Below, piece by piece: positions 10,439-22,874 of a DNA stretch of 64,000 nt. Source of the DNA: Camillea tinctor (lineage: Eukaryota > Ascomycota > Sordariomycetes > Xylariales > Xylariaceae); NCBI GenBank assembly GCA_022578605.1, contig MU394069.1, positions 558,001 through 622,000 of the forward strand. Reading direction: 5' to 3'. The translations under genes and the position numbers were made by a program. The notes under the pieces are model-generated. The model was not told where the DNA came from. It worked only from the letters and a program-made list of their open reading frames with translations, and did not search any database. Each line of letters opens with the position of its first letter. The first letter of the stretch is position 1.

Positions 10439-13057
10439 GATGAACGATGAAAAGATGATATGTGACAAGCAACAAGTTCTAATCTTTGAATACAAGTCGA
10501 CGGAATCGAAAGTTGAATAATATGATAAAAGAACTAAGGACCGGCCGAGCGGTAGATAAGAATGAAATGAAGGACAAAAAAGAGAGTGTTAAGAACTGAA
10601 AGTTCACAGAACTGTAGCGAGCTGAAAGTCAAAGAAAGAACTGAAGCTTGATGGAGAGAAAGAATAATATCATGACTATTGCTGATGGGCTACATGATTA
10701 TATAGACAATGATCATGGCGAGGCGTCCCAGGACGGTGGTTGCTCGACAAGGTTAGTCGGTTTAGGAGGCAGGCATTAGCGAGCCCCTTCTGTCGATCAT
10801 CGTACATGACAGCATTACAAATGAGCTGATGGGACACAAGGTATAATGGGGATGGGGGCTTGTTGTTGTTGTGCGAGCGAGTCTACTGGGTTAGGGACGT
10901 AAATCCAAACGTTCGTCTCATGTCTGCCAGCGAAGTTGTTTCCCTGATTAGGCAAGGAGGTAGAACCAGAAGCACCCAAGAGTAACATTGATGTCGCGCC
11001 GCCAAGGATGTTTCGCAGGGTACTCAGAAACTTGAACGAAGCAAGAAGAAGTCCCCTATACACTTCATCTCGGTCTATGGATCTAGCATACGGGGTTCTC
11101 TATCCATGGGCTGCGGCTATTTGGTTGGGTGAGCTTGAATGGGGGCCCAGAACCACTTAGACTCAGAAAAGGACCCCCGTATTGATGTCTCATCTGAGAT
11201 ACCCGCCTTCCTATGCAACCTTAGTAAATTAACAACATGGGGTAAGGTAGGATAGGATCATTATACTAGTATAGATATGCATATGAGGCTCTACTAAGTG
11301 CGATAGCCAATTGCATGAGTTGATTTCTCTTAAGCTGAAAAAACCTGTGAGTGATCTTCCCAGGCGCTCAGCCATCTTCATGATGATCAGGACCTGATGA
11401 AGATCATTACTCACTGTACTCAAAGCCAGAATACATGCCTGATCCGATCTTTACGCATTTCAATGATCGACTTGTCGGCTAGGGGAGTCCTAGGTGACTA
11501 TCATTTCGAGAATACCTTCAGTACCTCGCTTGTTTTGAATTTCGCTTTTCAAGATAGTCGCGTATCAGGGGTGGAGGATGACCAACCCAGAGTTCCACTG
11601 TCCAAGGATAGAGTTGAGATCGGGGCTTACCGTAAGTAAAAGCTTGACACAAGAAGCCCACAGAACAACCATGCTTGGACCAGTGTAGTTCAGCCGCTTC
11701 TCTGAGCGTCTATCCCAGATCTCCAGCAAAGAGGCGCACAGTCCAGGGTAGCCCCCTGTCACGAGCTTGACACCCCCTAACGACGGCAATCAAACGGCCT
11801 CTCAGGGGTGTTTGAGACAATTTCGCAACTCGCGAAGTTTGATCTGACCTCAACTCTTTCGGATGATATCCCGAACAAGGACAAATTGATTTTTTTTTTC
11901 TTTTAGCGAAGTTCACTTGTAGTCATCATGGTCTTTTAACACACTACACTTTTTCGCGAGATTCATGCCCAGAAGGGCCATTTCCCTCATCACGCGCCAA
12001 CCTCCATTAACATAATTTTTTCGAAATCAGCGACTCGCTAATACTAGAGCGGCATAAACAACGCGTGAAGCTGATTCAGGCGCGAATAGTTCAAAAGCAC
12101 GCGGCTTATAGCTTTTCCGGGCCAATGAAAATATTGAGGATGAACAAAATTATCTAGACTACATGCCAGATTCGTAAGATGGGACGATGCTACGGTTGCA
12201 TGCGCATCCTTTGTGCCGTCATCACCCTTGACAATATACACTACTAGAAGTCCTTCGATCCATCGATTTTAGACGACACCGAGTGCGACTTGCAAGTTGA
12301 TCGTGGTTCTGATCCAGAAGAGCTGCCAACCCCTCGTGTATCTAAAGTCGCATTTTAGATCGAGTAAAAAACGCTTCAAGCCATATAGCAGCAGCCGGTA
12401 TAAGCGATGAGCGAGAAGAAGCCGGTGCAAATCATTGATTTTCTCAAGGAGCATCGTCGCAGATCTTGTGTGCGTGAAAGTCGGCTCGAATGTCTCTTCG
12501 CAATGTTGACCACGCGCTATGATCTTCGTCACGCGTTGATCATTTGAAAATCTGGTCAGGTAAGAATGTGGATTTCCGTTTCGTCCGAATTTGTCTCTAC
12601 CTAGCACCACTATTACCGACCTATCCATATACCTATTATCATCGGTATGATCGACATCGTGGAATATCCTTACCAATCTCACTGGGCTTACATGACTTAT
12701 CTATACTATTAAAGAGGCAATTCTCAAGCTTGAGGATCTAATTGTCTTTACACTTGTGGGATAAGAAAACTATAGTCAACGGCTCATTGCGAATTTTAAG
12801 AATTAGGCATCGGGCTTCGCATATAGACTTGACACTGCGCTTAATAGCCCCTGAGTTATTCTGTCTTAGGCCTGGGACAACTGGGTGGTTATTGACGTAA
12901 CCTATCGTCTGATATGAAGTACAAGAGGAGAGAGCAAGCCTTTTCCTAGCAGACCATTACCGTGACCGTACGATGAACAACTTTCTGATAAAACACATGT
13001 GATACTAAAACCCCCGATCTGATACTCTCTTTGATAACTCCCTAGGAATACCTGCCA
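10439..13057. other. 2.6-kb intergenic region, no supported gene
   Basis: The first about 250 bases upstream of 10438 form the promoter and 5' UTR of the surface-protein gene. The rest has several short frames on both strands (for example 12269-12682 minus, 137 codons) that match nothing I recognise and have no clear splice structure. Stop codons are frequent in all frames. It may include decayed repeat sequence, but I see no terminal repeats or transposase motifs. Confidence 0.45.
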
Positions 13058-13687
13058 TTATGCAGAAGTAGCAATTGGTTCATAGCTGTCTTTGATCAGG
13101 GGCTTTGGCCGTTCGGGAACCGAATCGAATCCACGCGGGCCAATTTTGGCGCGCTTCTTGATGTCCGCGTCAGAGTCCCCGCGCTCCAGCCGCTTGATCA
13201 ATTCTTCGGGGTCGAAGTCCACGCCGATCGGGTTTTCTGTGAATTCAGGCGAAGCCATGAACTTGCTGGCCTCTTCGACCGTGTCGAAGTTGTCGACTTG
13301 GGTCTCGAGCATATTACCGTCGGGGTCTTGATAGTACATGCTAGTAGTGGGCCCATGGTTGACGCACCACATGGGAACGATCCCCAGGGCCTTTCGTTGC
13401 TTGTAGGCGGTGGTGAGATCGTGGAGGTTGTTGAAGGTAAAGGCGATATGCTCGAGGCCGGCGCTGGTGAGAACTTTGTCTCCGGTGCCCGGAATATGGA
13501 TAATGGCGATGCGATGGTGCTCCTCGTCGTAGGTTAAGAACGCTATAGTATCATTCTCATAGACGGCATGGGCGCCCAGGAAAGCTTTGTAGAATGACAC
13601 CACAGGCTTGTACCTGCCTGTCCTCAAGACCACATGGGCCATAGATGTAGGTGACATAACCTTGCCTGGTTTAGTAGCGTCAGTCAT
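13058..13687 (-). CDS. VOC-superfamily (glyoxalase/dioxygenase-fold) protein
   Basis: A 209-residue protein, intronless, starting at Met 13687 (MTDATKPGKV); the open frame extends to 13780, but the upstream part looks non-coding. One vicinal-oxygen-chelate module spans residues 14-135. Three metal-ligand candidates sit at the family positions: His18 in SMAHVVLRT, His80 in GLEHIAFTF and Glu128 in GNMLETQV. Also typical are FYKAFLGAHAVYE after strand 1 and MYYQDPDGNML before the last ligand, as in biphenyl-2,3-diol 1,2-dioxygenase-like proteins. The C-terminal 70 residues (EFTENPIGVDFDPEELIKRL onward) form the extension common in fungal relatives annotated as glyoxalase or dioxygenase family proteins. 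The reaction is probably ring cleavage, isomerisation or an unknown detoxification; the substrate cannot be read from sequence. It faces a long AT-rich region upstream. Confidence 0.8.
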   Translation of the reverse strand: MTDATKPGKVMSPTSMAHVVLRTGRYKPVVSFYKAFLGAHAVYENDTIAFLTYDEEHHRIAIIHIPGTGDKVLTSAGLEHIAFTFNNLHDLTTAYKQRKALGIVPMWCVNHGPTTSMYYQDPDGNMLETQVDNFDTVEEASKFMASPEFTENPIGVDFDPEELIKRLERGDSDADIKKRAKIGPRGFDSVPERPKPLIKDSYEPIATSA

Positions 13688-15796
13688 GATGTATATATTA
13701 TAGTGTTTATTTCTATAACAACTGTCGGTGATAGTAGTCCGGGTAGTCAAGTATGGTTGATGGGATGATTCCAAGATCAAGGGAATAGTTAAGGCTATAG
13801 ATATTGCCTTTACTATATACTACTCCTCTGCCGATGAAGTGCACATGATTATTGGGTTTCAATGAATGTGCAAATTTCAGACCTGCAGTTTCTCCGCGGT
13901 ACAATTACGCATGACCAGGCGCAGCCAAGCTACACATTCCCAAATTAGTTACGAAGGGGGATATCAATAGCCAACCATAACTCAAAGGAAGATCGATACG
14001 TATAGACTTCAGTTGTTCGGACTATTAGAGGGTAATTCAGATGTCCAAAGCCTGACCAAAACATACATGACTAGTTTGACCATATGTTCGGCAACTCGCC
14101 ACTCCGATCAGTAATGTTAATAAGTAAGCTTTATTTAGAAGTTGCAGAGCCAAGGAGCAAAGAGTAGTGTGGGGCTTGGCCCCCTATATAAGGATCTAAT
14201 GGGGTTATTCTGTAATTACAAGACCATCATCCTTACATCCCACATTACATCCCATACCACTAATACCACCTGACATATCTATCCACATCAATTCAGTAGT
14301 ATTAAACTGTATAGTCAACGGACCGGTCTAAATTTGAGTGCGAGAGTCCTAAAGCTCAAGTAGCTGCGGTGAGGGGGGGTTGTGGAGCAAAGGACGATCC
14401 GGCTTATAATTTGCTAGAGGGCACAAGATTGTTCGGAAACGTGCAAAAGACGGCAGGAAAATAGATTGCAGTCAATTACTGTGCCCGTTGCCTACATGAG
14501 GTTTGATTATCAATCTCACATTTGTCAGCCCTAATAACATTAGGTATCTTTCATAATATACAGTTGCTTTCATGTAATCAATCTCTCCATCGATATGTCG
14601 GCGATAATAATATCTAGCAGACCAGTTACCACCCACTTACTTATACACTTTGTTGCACGTATAATGCTTCACACTTTGAGGTGTGTGGAAAACCGCATAC
14701 CTATTTATAGTTCTATTGGTGCACTTTTGCATAAGGCTAGAGTAAAGAATCTATGGTAAGGGAAAGTATAGATATATGATATTAGAATACTACATACACC
14801 ACATCAGCAACTTACATAATGCTATTTTATAGGATAGAGTATACACGGTACCTTCAATGTTTATGCATCTTCATAGCTATTTTCGTCCCTTATACAATAG
14901 TAGAGGGAACTTGTAACCAATGGATAATATCCATAGTTCACTACCAGCTTGTTTATCAGCCACAACTACTCCGTTCCCCTATAATAAAAAAGAAAAAGAT
15001 AGTCCAGATAGGTATTACAAATATGATACCTATATATATAAAGTAATAGTTGCACCATTATATATATATATTTGTCCTAACCATTAGCAGTTTATATATC
15101 CAGCTAGATAGCACGATCGGAGATATCGCCTACATAGATACGCTGGTAATAACACTTAACATATCTGGATCTAAGCACTAGGGATTCCGAAAATGGATAG
15201 AAAATGTGATGACGCTATAGTCACTTCAAGTCGTACAATTTATTTCATATCGTTTATTAGGGTTGGTCAACTGGATGTCTCTAGAGTATAGGAGACATAA
15301 GTATGGGAATACAGAGACAACAATCAAACAAAGAATCAAGTTCCAAATACATAAATTCCAAAAGCTTGTATATTGAATTATAATGTCTTCCTAAATTACC
15401 AGACTGGTTTTAACTAATGTATATCACCACTTTGGAAAGTAAAAGCGATTTGAAGGTCATGTTCAAAGTGTGTCCTAGCGGCTCGTCTCATTGTATGCAA
15501 AGACATCTTAGTTTAACCAATTAGAGGCCAGTGATATCTCTGAGTAGAGATATATAATTTAGGGGAAATATAGGTAGATATGTTATCATAATATATCAGC
15601 TACACAAGGTCTTCCTAATAATAGCGATATGGATGATATCTATCTTATGCTCCAAGGACCTTCACCCCGCATCCTTATCTCCGACCACGGCAGCACAAGT
15701 CGAAAGGGGATCTAAACTGCCCTATTTCTTCACATATCTTGAGTTTTAAGGTCCTCAAGCTACCAGGCTGCTTAAACAGAATCAAACATAGCTACT
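13688..15796. other. AT-rich island without genes
   Basis: This 2.1-kb stretch is visibly AT-rich, with many TA, ATA and TATATA runs, particularly 14500-15650. The only open frame of note (14819-15046) is Ile/Tyr-rich, as expected from AT-rich junk. No intact ORF, terminal repeat or RNA gene is visible. Such islands in ascomycetes often come from repeats mutated by RIP, which I suggest but cannot measure here. Confidence 0.5.
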
Positions 15797-16873
15797 ATGG
15801 CCAAAGAACTGAAATTCGGCCCTCCCGGAGACGAGTGGACGTTTGACAAGGAGTCGAAAGTTTACGATCTCACACGAGGGAGAGCGTCACCCAGCTTATG
15901 CTTGCAGTCTACCCATGGCCTCCCAGGAATCTCTTTTACGTTAGCACCAGCCTTGAGTGCATTGGTTGTTGTGGATATGCAGAATTTCTTCTTGCATCCG
16001 AGATGCTACGATCACCCATCTGGTCTAGCTGCCGTAGACAAGACCATCGACGTTGTGAGGAAGTGTCGTGAGGTTGGTATCAAGGTACGATACATCAAAG
16101 CCTCACTCCCTTCATGTTCAGATTTTATCTACATTTATAGTAGCAAAGGGAAGTTGGGTGTGAGCGATTGATGTGTATTGGGAAACGATAAAAATATAAT
16201 CTAAGTTATACAATATGCCTGGAGAGCTTCGCCATAACGTAGGCTACCTACTAATTCGTCTTCTACAACTATGACATCTAGATAATTTGGTTGAACTGGG
16301 GCCTCACGGAGGAAGATGTCGTTTCCATGCCTGCCGCAACACAGCGAAGCTTCTCGAGGAATCTAATCACGCTTTCGCTAGACGAAAAACAGCGAAGAGA
16401 CGGTTTTGGCTCCGACATGGGCGACGGAAGAGGCCGTCTCCTGATGGCCGGCTCTTGGAACGCGGATATATACGACCCCCTGAAAGAAGTTAGCCTGCCA
16501 GAGTCCGATATCTTCTGCGACAAAAACAGGATCTCGGGCCTTTGGAACAGTGAGACACCACTGGGAAAGGCATTAGCTGCGAATAGAATTCGAACGCTAT
16601 TATTCACCGGAGTGAACACAGACCAGTGTGTTCTCGGTACGCTGTCTGATGCTTACTATCAAGGGTTCGATTGTATCATGGTGGAAGATTGTTGTGGTAC
16701 GCCGACCCCAGGGGGACAGGACGTTTCTATCTACAATACTTCTGTGAGTTGATCCCCGGTACTTCGGACCTCGTGCTACTACTCTCTTTAAGGATTTAAC
16801 TAACCTTCCTAAGAAGCTCTTTGGTTTCGTGGTTGATAGCAAACACTTCTGCGAAAGCCAGGTAACATTGTAA
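15797..16873 (+). CDS. Isochorismatase-family cysteine hydrolase
   Basis: Three exons: 15797-16084, 16282-16743 and 16814-16873, all phase 0, joining to 269 residues. The cysteine-hydrolase triad is complete: Asp60 in LVVVDMQNFF, Lys177 in IFCDKNRISGLWN and Cys212 in GVNTDQCVLGT. Further family signatures are TLLFTGVNTDQC, the DAYYQGFDCIMVEDCCGT helix-strand, and IYNTS before the last intron. The third exon (KLFGFVVDSKHFCESQ) gives the usual C-terminal strand. Members hydrolyse isochorismate, nicotinamide, N-carbamoyl compounds or ureides; fungal ones of this size are mostly uncharacterised. No signal peptide is seen, so it is cytosolic. The acceptor of exon 3 could also be three bases downstream (16817). 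The first intron (197 nt) is long for this window and has stops in frame. Confidence 0.8.
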
Positions 16874-19435
16874 ACGGAGGATAGAAACCCCTATTTTCAT
16901 TTTAGGAAGGATATCAGTGGTACATGAGTATCCAGGCTTCATGTAACTCTGGTGAATCTTGGGGTGTTGAGGGGTGTTAGGGTAAACAGTCTTCGAAATT
17001 GTCACTATCAGACGGTATATATGGAGGTTTATTTACTTCAAAGAGGGTTGATTGAACAAGTCTCTGGCGGGTTTCCAGAAATCATAATCTTGACTTCTCC
17101 ATGCCGGCCTATGCGTTCTTTCCTGGACTTTTGATATCTTTATTCGGTTAAGCTGTGGTAATACCTTTTTCTTGTTTCCCTTATTGGCAACCCGATGCTT
17201 CGAGCCATGAAGCTCGGCAAGGTTTATAATAAGACAATGATGGTGATGGCATTATACATCTATACCATGTTCATATACCACACTAATTGGATATATACAG
17301 AAGGTATACAATGTCCTTCACACATTCACACGGAAAGGGCAGTGTGAGCCAAATTCCAGCTCTGTGCCAACCGTTACGATGGCGCCTAGGCAGTTTAAGT
17401 GGAACCACGTACGCGAGCTGGTGAGGCAGATTCGGTCTGGGTAGATCATGAAACATGACTATATTACACCCCGGAACCAAGACTACCTGTCGTCGGTTCG
17501 AACTCCGGCACCACTTCATAAAGTAGGGGGATATTCAGCTCTCATACTAGTCGCTACCCAGATTAAATACCAAAACACCGTCACTGCGGCCACCGGCTAG
17601 GTTTTAGTTAGCCACCGTGATGCATATTCTGCTAAATCGTGTACATAGGTAGGTTACTCATGCGTTTCAAAAAAAAAAAAATCAAATTCAATACTTCGCA
17701 TTCAAGCAGGCTCTGGGTACCCAGCGGGAGAACTCCGTGCATTTTTTTTTTTTTTCAAAAAGAAAGTGATCGGCGTTCCATTACTACTATACACCCTGTT
17801 CGTGTATATACTACCTACATCATGATGATATGAATACCCACGCCACACTCATTAGAATACATAGCCGTCGATGAGCCTTTTTTTGTTTAAAAAAGAAAAA
17901 AAAGACGAAGCCATAGCCAAGAGATATATGATGAAAAGGTCTTATACAAGTACTACCGCGGTACTTGAAGAACGCAAGTAGTATGATATTTGACTAGGTT
18001 AGTGCGAAAATGTGGGATACTAGTAGTATGGTCTTTCAGGAATACTACCTAAGACTGCTAGGTAGGCTGAAGGATCATCGCGCCAAGATGAATATTCAGG
18101 TAGGCTGGCGTCAAAAAACACCACCCATTTACACTGCATAGGCCACCTCTGAATAGGGTGTATTTTCTGACGCCGGCTGCTAGGGTCATGTTCCAGCATA
18201 TATAGGTAGTGTAGTTCAAGGTTACATGTCATTTTTAGAGATGACAGCCTTTTCGATAGTATGTCCCTTTTAACCCCTATCCCCATGCGATGGGGGCCGG
18301 TGAAAGCGTAATCGGTAATTCGGAAGCGTAAAGTAGAGCTTCACTATACGCAGAAAACATATAATAATAACATGATAAGCCAGGGTGAGTTGAGAAACAT
18401 ATGTTTGAATTGCCCCTTTGAGGAGGAAGAAAAAGCAAGTTAGGTTTGTAGGTGGTGAAATGAAATGTGATATGTGTCTAGACATATTTCAAATGTCAAT
18501 ATACCTCCCTAGAGATCTGTTTAAGTCTAGTTTATACTTTTGCGGATTTAATGCCAACGCGAGCTGGAGCAGAATTGACTAATCGATCTGAATGGTAACT
18601 ATATTGTTCCTACCACAAGGTTAACTCAACTTTATGTGGAACACCCAAGACGGCCGCACTGATGAAGATGACCTAAATCAATGCAACACTTACAGCCAAC
18701 TGCATATTAAGATGGAGACTGGACGAATCGTTACTAGCCTTCAATGGTCGTTTTAAATAATAATGTGGATAGTGTACCGGGGCACCTTGTTGGGGGACGT
18801 TCTGCGCCGTATAAGTGAATGTTCGATATTCTGATTGGTCAATCATACGCCGTGCTACAACTTAACCGCCGCGGAACAGACATCTGATTCGTCTGAGTAT
18901 AGTCAGCACTATAGACCCATCTAGGCAGCTGGGTTGGGGGCGTAGCTCTGTTAATGCTCCACTACCTAATACTGCCCAGTGTTACTTATTAACCTACCTA
19001 GGATACAAGTAATGGCAGAGAGGGAAGTATAATAGAAAGGGAAGGGGGGGGGGAGCATGATGCTACAGAAATAATAAATCACGAGAACTTCAAAGAGGCG
19101 TATTGTGGCTTTCTACAAGGCAGCTTGTCAGGCTGGTCTGGGCTGTGGCTGTCATTAACGATCAGACAACAAAATCCTTTCTGAAACATCGACACCCTGC
19201 AGGTCAACTGCGGCTGAACGGCACATGCGTTTCTTTCTTCTGATGCGACAACCGCCGAGGAAGCATATAAATTGAAGACGCTCGACTTATTGGTGAAGAG
19301 TCGGGGCTGTTAGACTCCCACCAGAACGTGTTTGTCCGTCCCCCTGCCTTTATCCAACAAGTCACACCAGGCAAGAGTAGCAGACCCCCTATTTAAACTC
19401 GAGGGGGCGTCTCTCGAGATAATTCTTTCAAAACC
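16874..19435. other. 2.6-kb intergenic region
   Basis: No gene can be supported. Several poly-A/T runs occur (17669-17682, 17742-17755, 17878-17902), with a G run near 19045. A TTCGAA-centred sequence near 17493-17507 resembles a tRNA B box but has no matching tRNA fold. The last about 150 bases before 19436 include the promoter of the DUF3176 gene. Confidence 0.5.
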
Positions 19436-21299
19436 ATGCGTCGAGGGGACAGTAATGGTCCGAAAAGTAAGGTATCGGAGTCTTCAGTGCTCATGGGCAG
19501 CAACACACGAGATGGGAGCCGCGACAAGCACCGTGACAGGGGTTCCTGGGGCTGGGAAATATCGACGCTGACCCTGAGCCTGTTATTCTTCGGTGCTCAG
19601 ATCGGTATTCTGATTTTCATGAACGACAAGCCTTACTACACCACCTGGTCGTTCACTCTTTCTCTTAACACCGTTCTCGCCATCCTCACTGCCGGCTACA
19701 AGGCCTCTCAGCTGCACGCCGTCGGCGCTGCCATCGGCCAGACCAAGTGGATCGATTTCACAGCGAAGCCGCAGCGTCTCTGGAATTTCGAGCTCTACGA
19801 CGGATCCAGCCGCGGACCTCAAGGTGCCCTGGAGTTCCTGGTGCGCGGGCCATGGGGCCTCGCGACTATAGGTGCTATCCTTATGCTAGCCGGCCTTGCG
19901 GCCGACGCCTTCACGCAGCAAGTCTTTGTCTTAGAGACCCGAAATATCGTAACAGCGGATAGTTCTGTTCACTTCGGATATGCCCTTAACTATAATACAT
20001 ATCCGAAGCAGACAGGTCTATCGAATTTTAACGTACCCGAACGTAAGCTAACCATTTCTTTTTTTCTTTCTTTTTTTTTTGGCTCCTATTACACGCCAAG
20101 TATTAGTTATAACAATCCCCATTTACTGACAAAGTGATGATGCAATAGTGTCTACCCGAGATCCTGGTATACAGGGAGCCATTATGAAGGGGGTTTTCAA
20201 CATCAAGACAGCTCCTGAATTCGTGTGTGGAGGGGCGTGTGAATGGAACGGAACGTATCACTCGCTCGGCTTCTCCAGCTCCTGCCAGAACGTTACGCAA
20301 GCCACCGCGGCCACGAAGGTCTGCGAGTACAGTGGAGAGGGCGTAAATGAGCACGTCTCCGGATCCTGCAACATGACGACGCCGGGCGGCGTCTTCGTCT
20401 CGACATGGTATATGATGACGGACGCAGCCACGGTGCTGCGGGTCGCGGTGAACGAATCATTCACGGACCCCATGTGGACTGGGGCAGGAGGCACCCAGAA
20501 TGCTTCATACTGGCGGGTCTCGCCCGATTTCCTCAAAGTCGCCGTATTCCGGTCGAACAGCGGGCCGGATAGCTCGTTCAACGACAAGGAGATCATCGAT
20601 GAGAACATCACCGAATGCACGATCTCGCTAGCACTTCACGAGTACGGTGGCATGTTCGCCAACGGTTCGGAGCTCACAATCCCGTCGCACCGGCGGCTGC
20701 GACTCGAGCAGGGGTACACTTACAAGGAAGAAAGTAACTACTATCTCATAAACGACACGGTCATATTCAACCAGTCCGAGGCAGGCATCTTCGACCCTCC
20801 GATCAGCATCAGCGTATACGACTGGAAGAACATGGTCGACTTCTTCACATCGAGCGCGTTCACATCGCACATCGTCGCCGGGAATAACAACAAAATATCG
20901 GAGGTGGGTATCGGCGGGGCGTTTCTGCACGCTGACCTGCCGGTCACATTCGACGCGCTAGCCGAGTCGATGACCGACTACTTGCGGTCGCTGGCCTCGG
21001 GGCCCAATAGCCAGATCGCGACGGGCAACCGCGTCGACCAGGTCATCTTCGTGCACGTGCGGTGGGCGTGGCTGACGTTCCCGTTGGTGGTCGAGCTCAC
21101 CGCCGTGACCTTCGTCGTCTGGGTTATGCTGAAGAACCGCCGCCGTGGCATCCCGGCGTGGAAGTCGTCTGCCGTCGGCATGCTGATGCATTACTATAAC
21201 AAGACGGATAGCGCGATAGTCACAACAGCGCGGGGGCCCGGCGAGGTTGAGAGCTTGGCGAAGCAGACGACAGCGCAGCTGCGTAATGATAGATTATGA
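19436..21299 (+). CDS. DUF3176-family fungal membrane protein
   Basis: Two exons, 19436-20042 and 20149-21299, joining to 585 residues; the 106-nt intron has GTAAGC and CAATAG ends. The N-terminus after a basic, polar leader has the DUF3176 signature: a Trp-rich start (GSWGWEISTLTLSLLFFGAQ, TM1), then MNDKPYYTTWSFTLSLNTVLAIL (TM2), the QTKWIDF segment, FELYDGSSRGPQGALEFL and a third TM (about residues 140-160). A large extracytosolic region with many N-glycosylation sequons (NGT, NVT, NMT, NES, NAS) and cysteines follows, and a last TM (FPLVVELTAVTFVVWVML) precedes a short cytosolic tail. This is the usual fungal layout: three N-terminal helices, a big external loop, one C-terminal helix. The biochemical role of the family is unknown; it belongs to large, variable Pezizomycotina families. 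Confidence 0.85.
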
Positions 21300-22874
21300 T
21301 GAATACGATTTCAGGAGGATTCGAGATGAAGACCCTGCGTTATGGACAGGGTCGAAGGGATAGGTATATATGATATCAGCATAAATCATCATGGGTTGGG
21401 GTTCTTTTTTATATTCGAGATACCACAATAGCTCTGAGGCTATATTTAGTCATGATATACCCAAATTTTTAGATATACATTTATCGCTTCTTAATGCTAT
21501 GAACTTGATCATAGGCCTCTTTGATATAAGTTAGGAGAAATGTGATGAAATATCTCGGTCATTTAATCCCATGGTAACTCCCTAACGTGCTCAACATACG
21601 CACGCACACACACACACATATATATATACTCGCCACCTATCTTCACATTCCCTATAAATACGGAAAAGGGTAAGAAGAACTGACATGCCTATTCTAAGTT
21701 CTACCTATACTTGATAAACCAGCAACGAGGAAGCACCCCCTACCCTGAAGCACACTCGCTCCCCCCACTTCCCCTTCTTTCCCTCATAGAATCCACACTC
21801 TCCATCGCCAACATCCCATGGTGCTCGGCTAGAAAAGGAACTAAATAGAAGCCAATAAATACACTATTAAAGAGCATTCATCCAAGATGCCCACCTCCCG
21901 ACGATAATTCTTCCTCCTCCCTCTCACCACGACCACCACGACCAGCACCAAAATATCAATCTCCCCCGCAACAACCCCCTACGTACGACTCAGCTCAACC
22001 CTAACCCCAACCCCACCCATGTAGTGGCCTATATAGCCTCCCGCTCCCACCGGGGCTTAAAAGGATTAATAAAACAAAAAGCAGTTACTAAGGCCCACAT
22101 GGATCAGTCTAAAATAACCCATATCCTACAAGCAACCATCCCCCCTACTTCTCACCTTCTTCAACTTCATCACCACCCCCTCCTCGCCCTCGAACGCTTC
22201 TTCCCAATACATCCATACCCCAACAGCACCTCTTGTGGTGTGACAGGGGCCTTTACTCTTTCTCGCCAGTGTAATTCAATTCTCGTGCCGCTGGACTAGA
22301 AATAAGAAGACGTCAGAATTTGGTATATGCTATACCGAATTCAGAGGATCGGAATCAGGGGAGGGAGGGAAGGGAGATGATTCCATGGAAGGTATAGGGG
22401 CAGTATATCATCATCATCATCATTATCACTATGAAAGACTTCGATAGGGCCGAGCAGGAAACTACAGGGGTTAGGATTTGTGTTTATGAACCAGTATGAC
22501 TGATTCAACATATCGATCATAGCATCCCTTCAAGGATAATAACATTAGTGATACATTGGGTCTTCTAGGAGCTTTTATTTTCCGATGTCATATGAAGATT
22601 TACCACTTATTATGTAACTTGCACTGGGAAACCCAACCTAATCTAGGTACTATGTAGGTACGAATACCATTAGAGAGCTTCATCTAGACGTATCACTCAT
22701 ACGGAAATGAGATAGATCACCTACATACAAGCAGTTGCTCAGGGCCCACCCATCAATGTAAATATATAGGCTATGTTATACCTCCAGAAAGAGTTATTGC
22801 GTCAAGCTAATGAGCCACTAGGAGATGCTCGGATAGGTGAGATTTGGGGATGTCCCATATCATTTTCCCGCAAC
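21300..22874. other. Intergenic region between convergent genes, with CA/TA microsatellite
   Basis: This 1.6-kb spacer separates the 3' ends of the DUF3176 and GH31 genes. A (CA)n(TA)n tract lies at about 21601-21630, and an ATC repeat near 22407-22422. The open frame at 22024-22299 is not convincing. No RNA gene is seen. Confidence 0.5.

Noticed and set aside
12269..12682. 137-codon minus-strand frame
   Set aside because: No recognisable domain, no start or splice context and unusual composition; it is most likely a chance frame.
17400..17515. Possible tRNA gene (GGTTCGAACTCC-like B box near 17493)
   Set aside because: The T-loop would have eight bases or a mismatched stem, and I found no A box, anticodon stem or acceptor pairing at the right distance on either strand.
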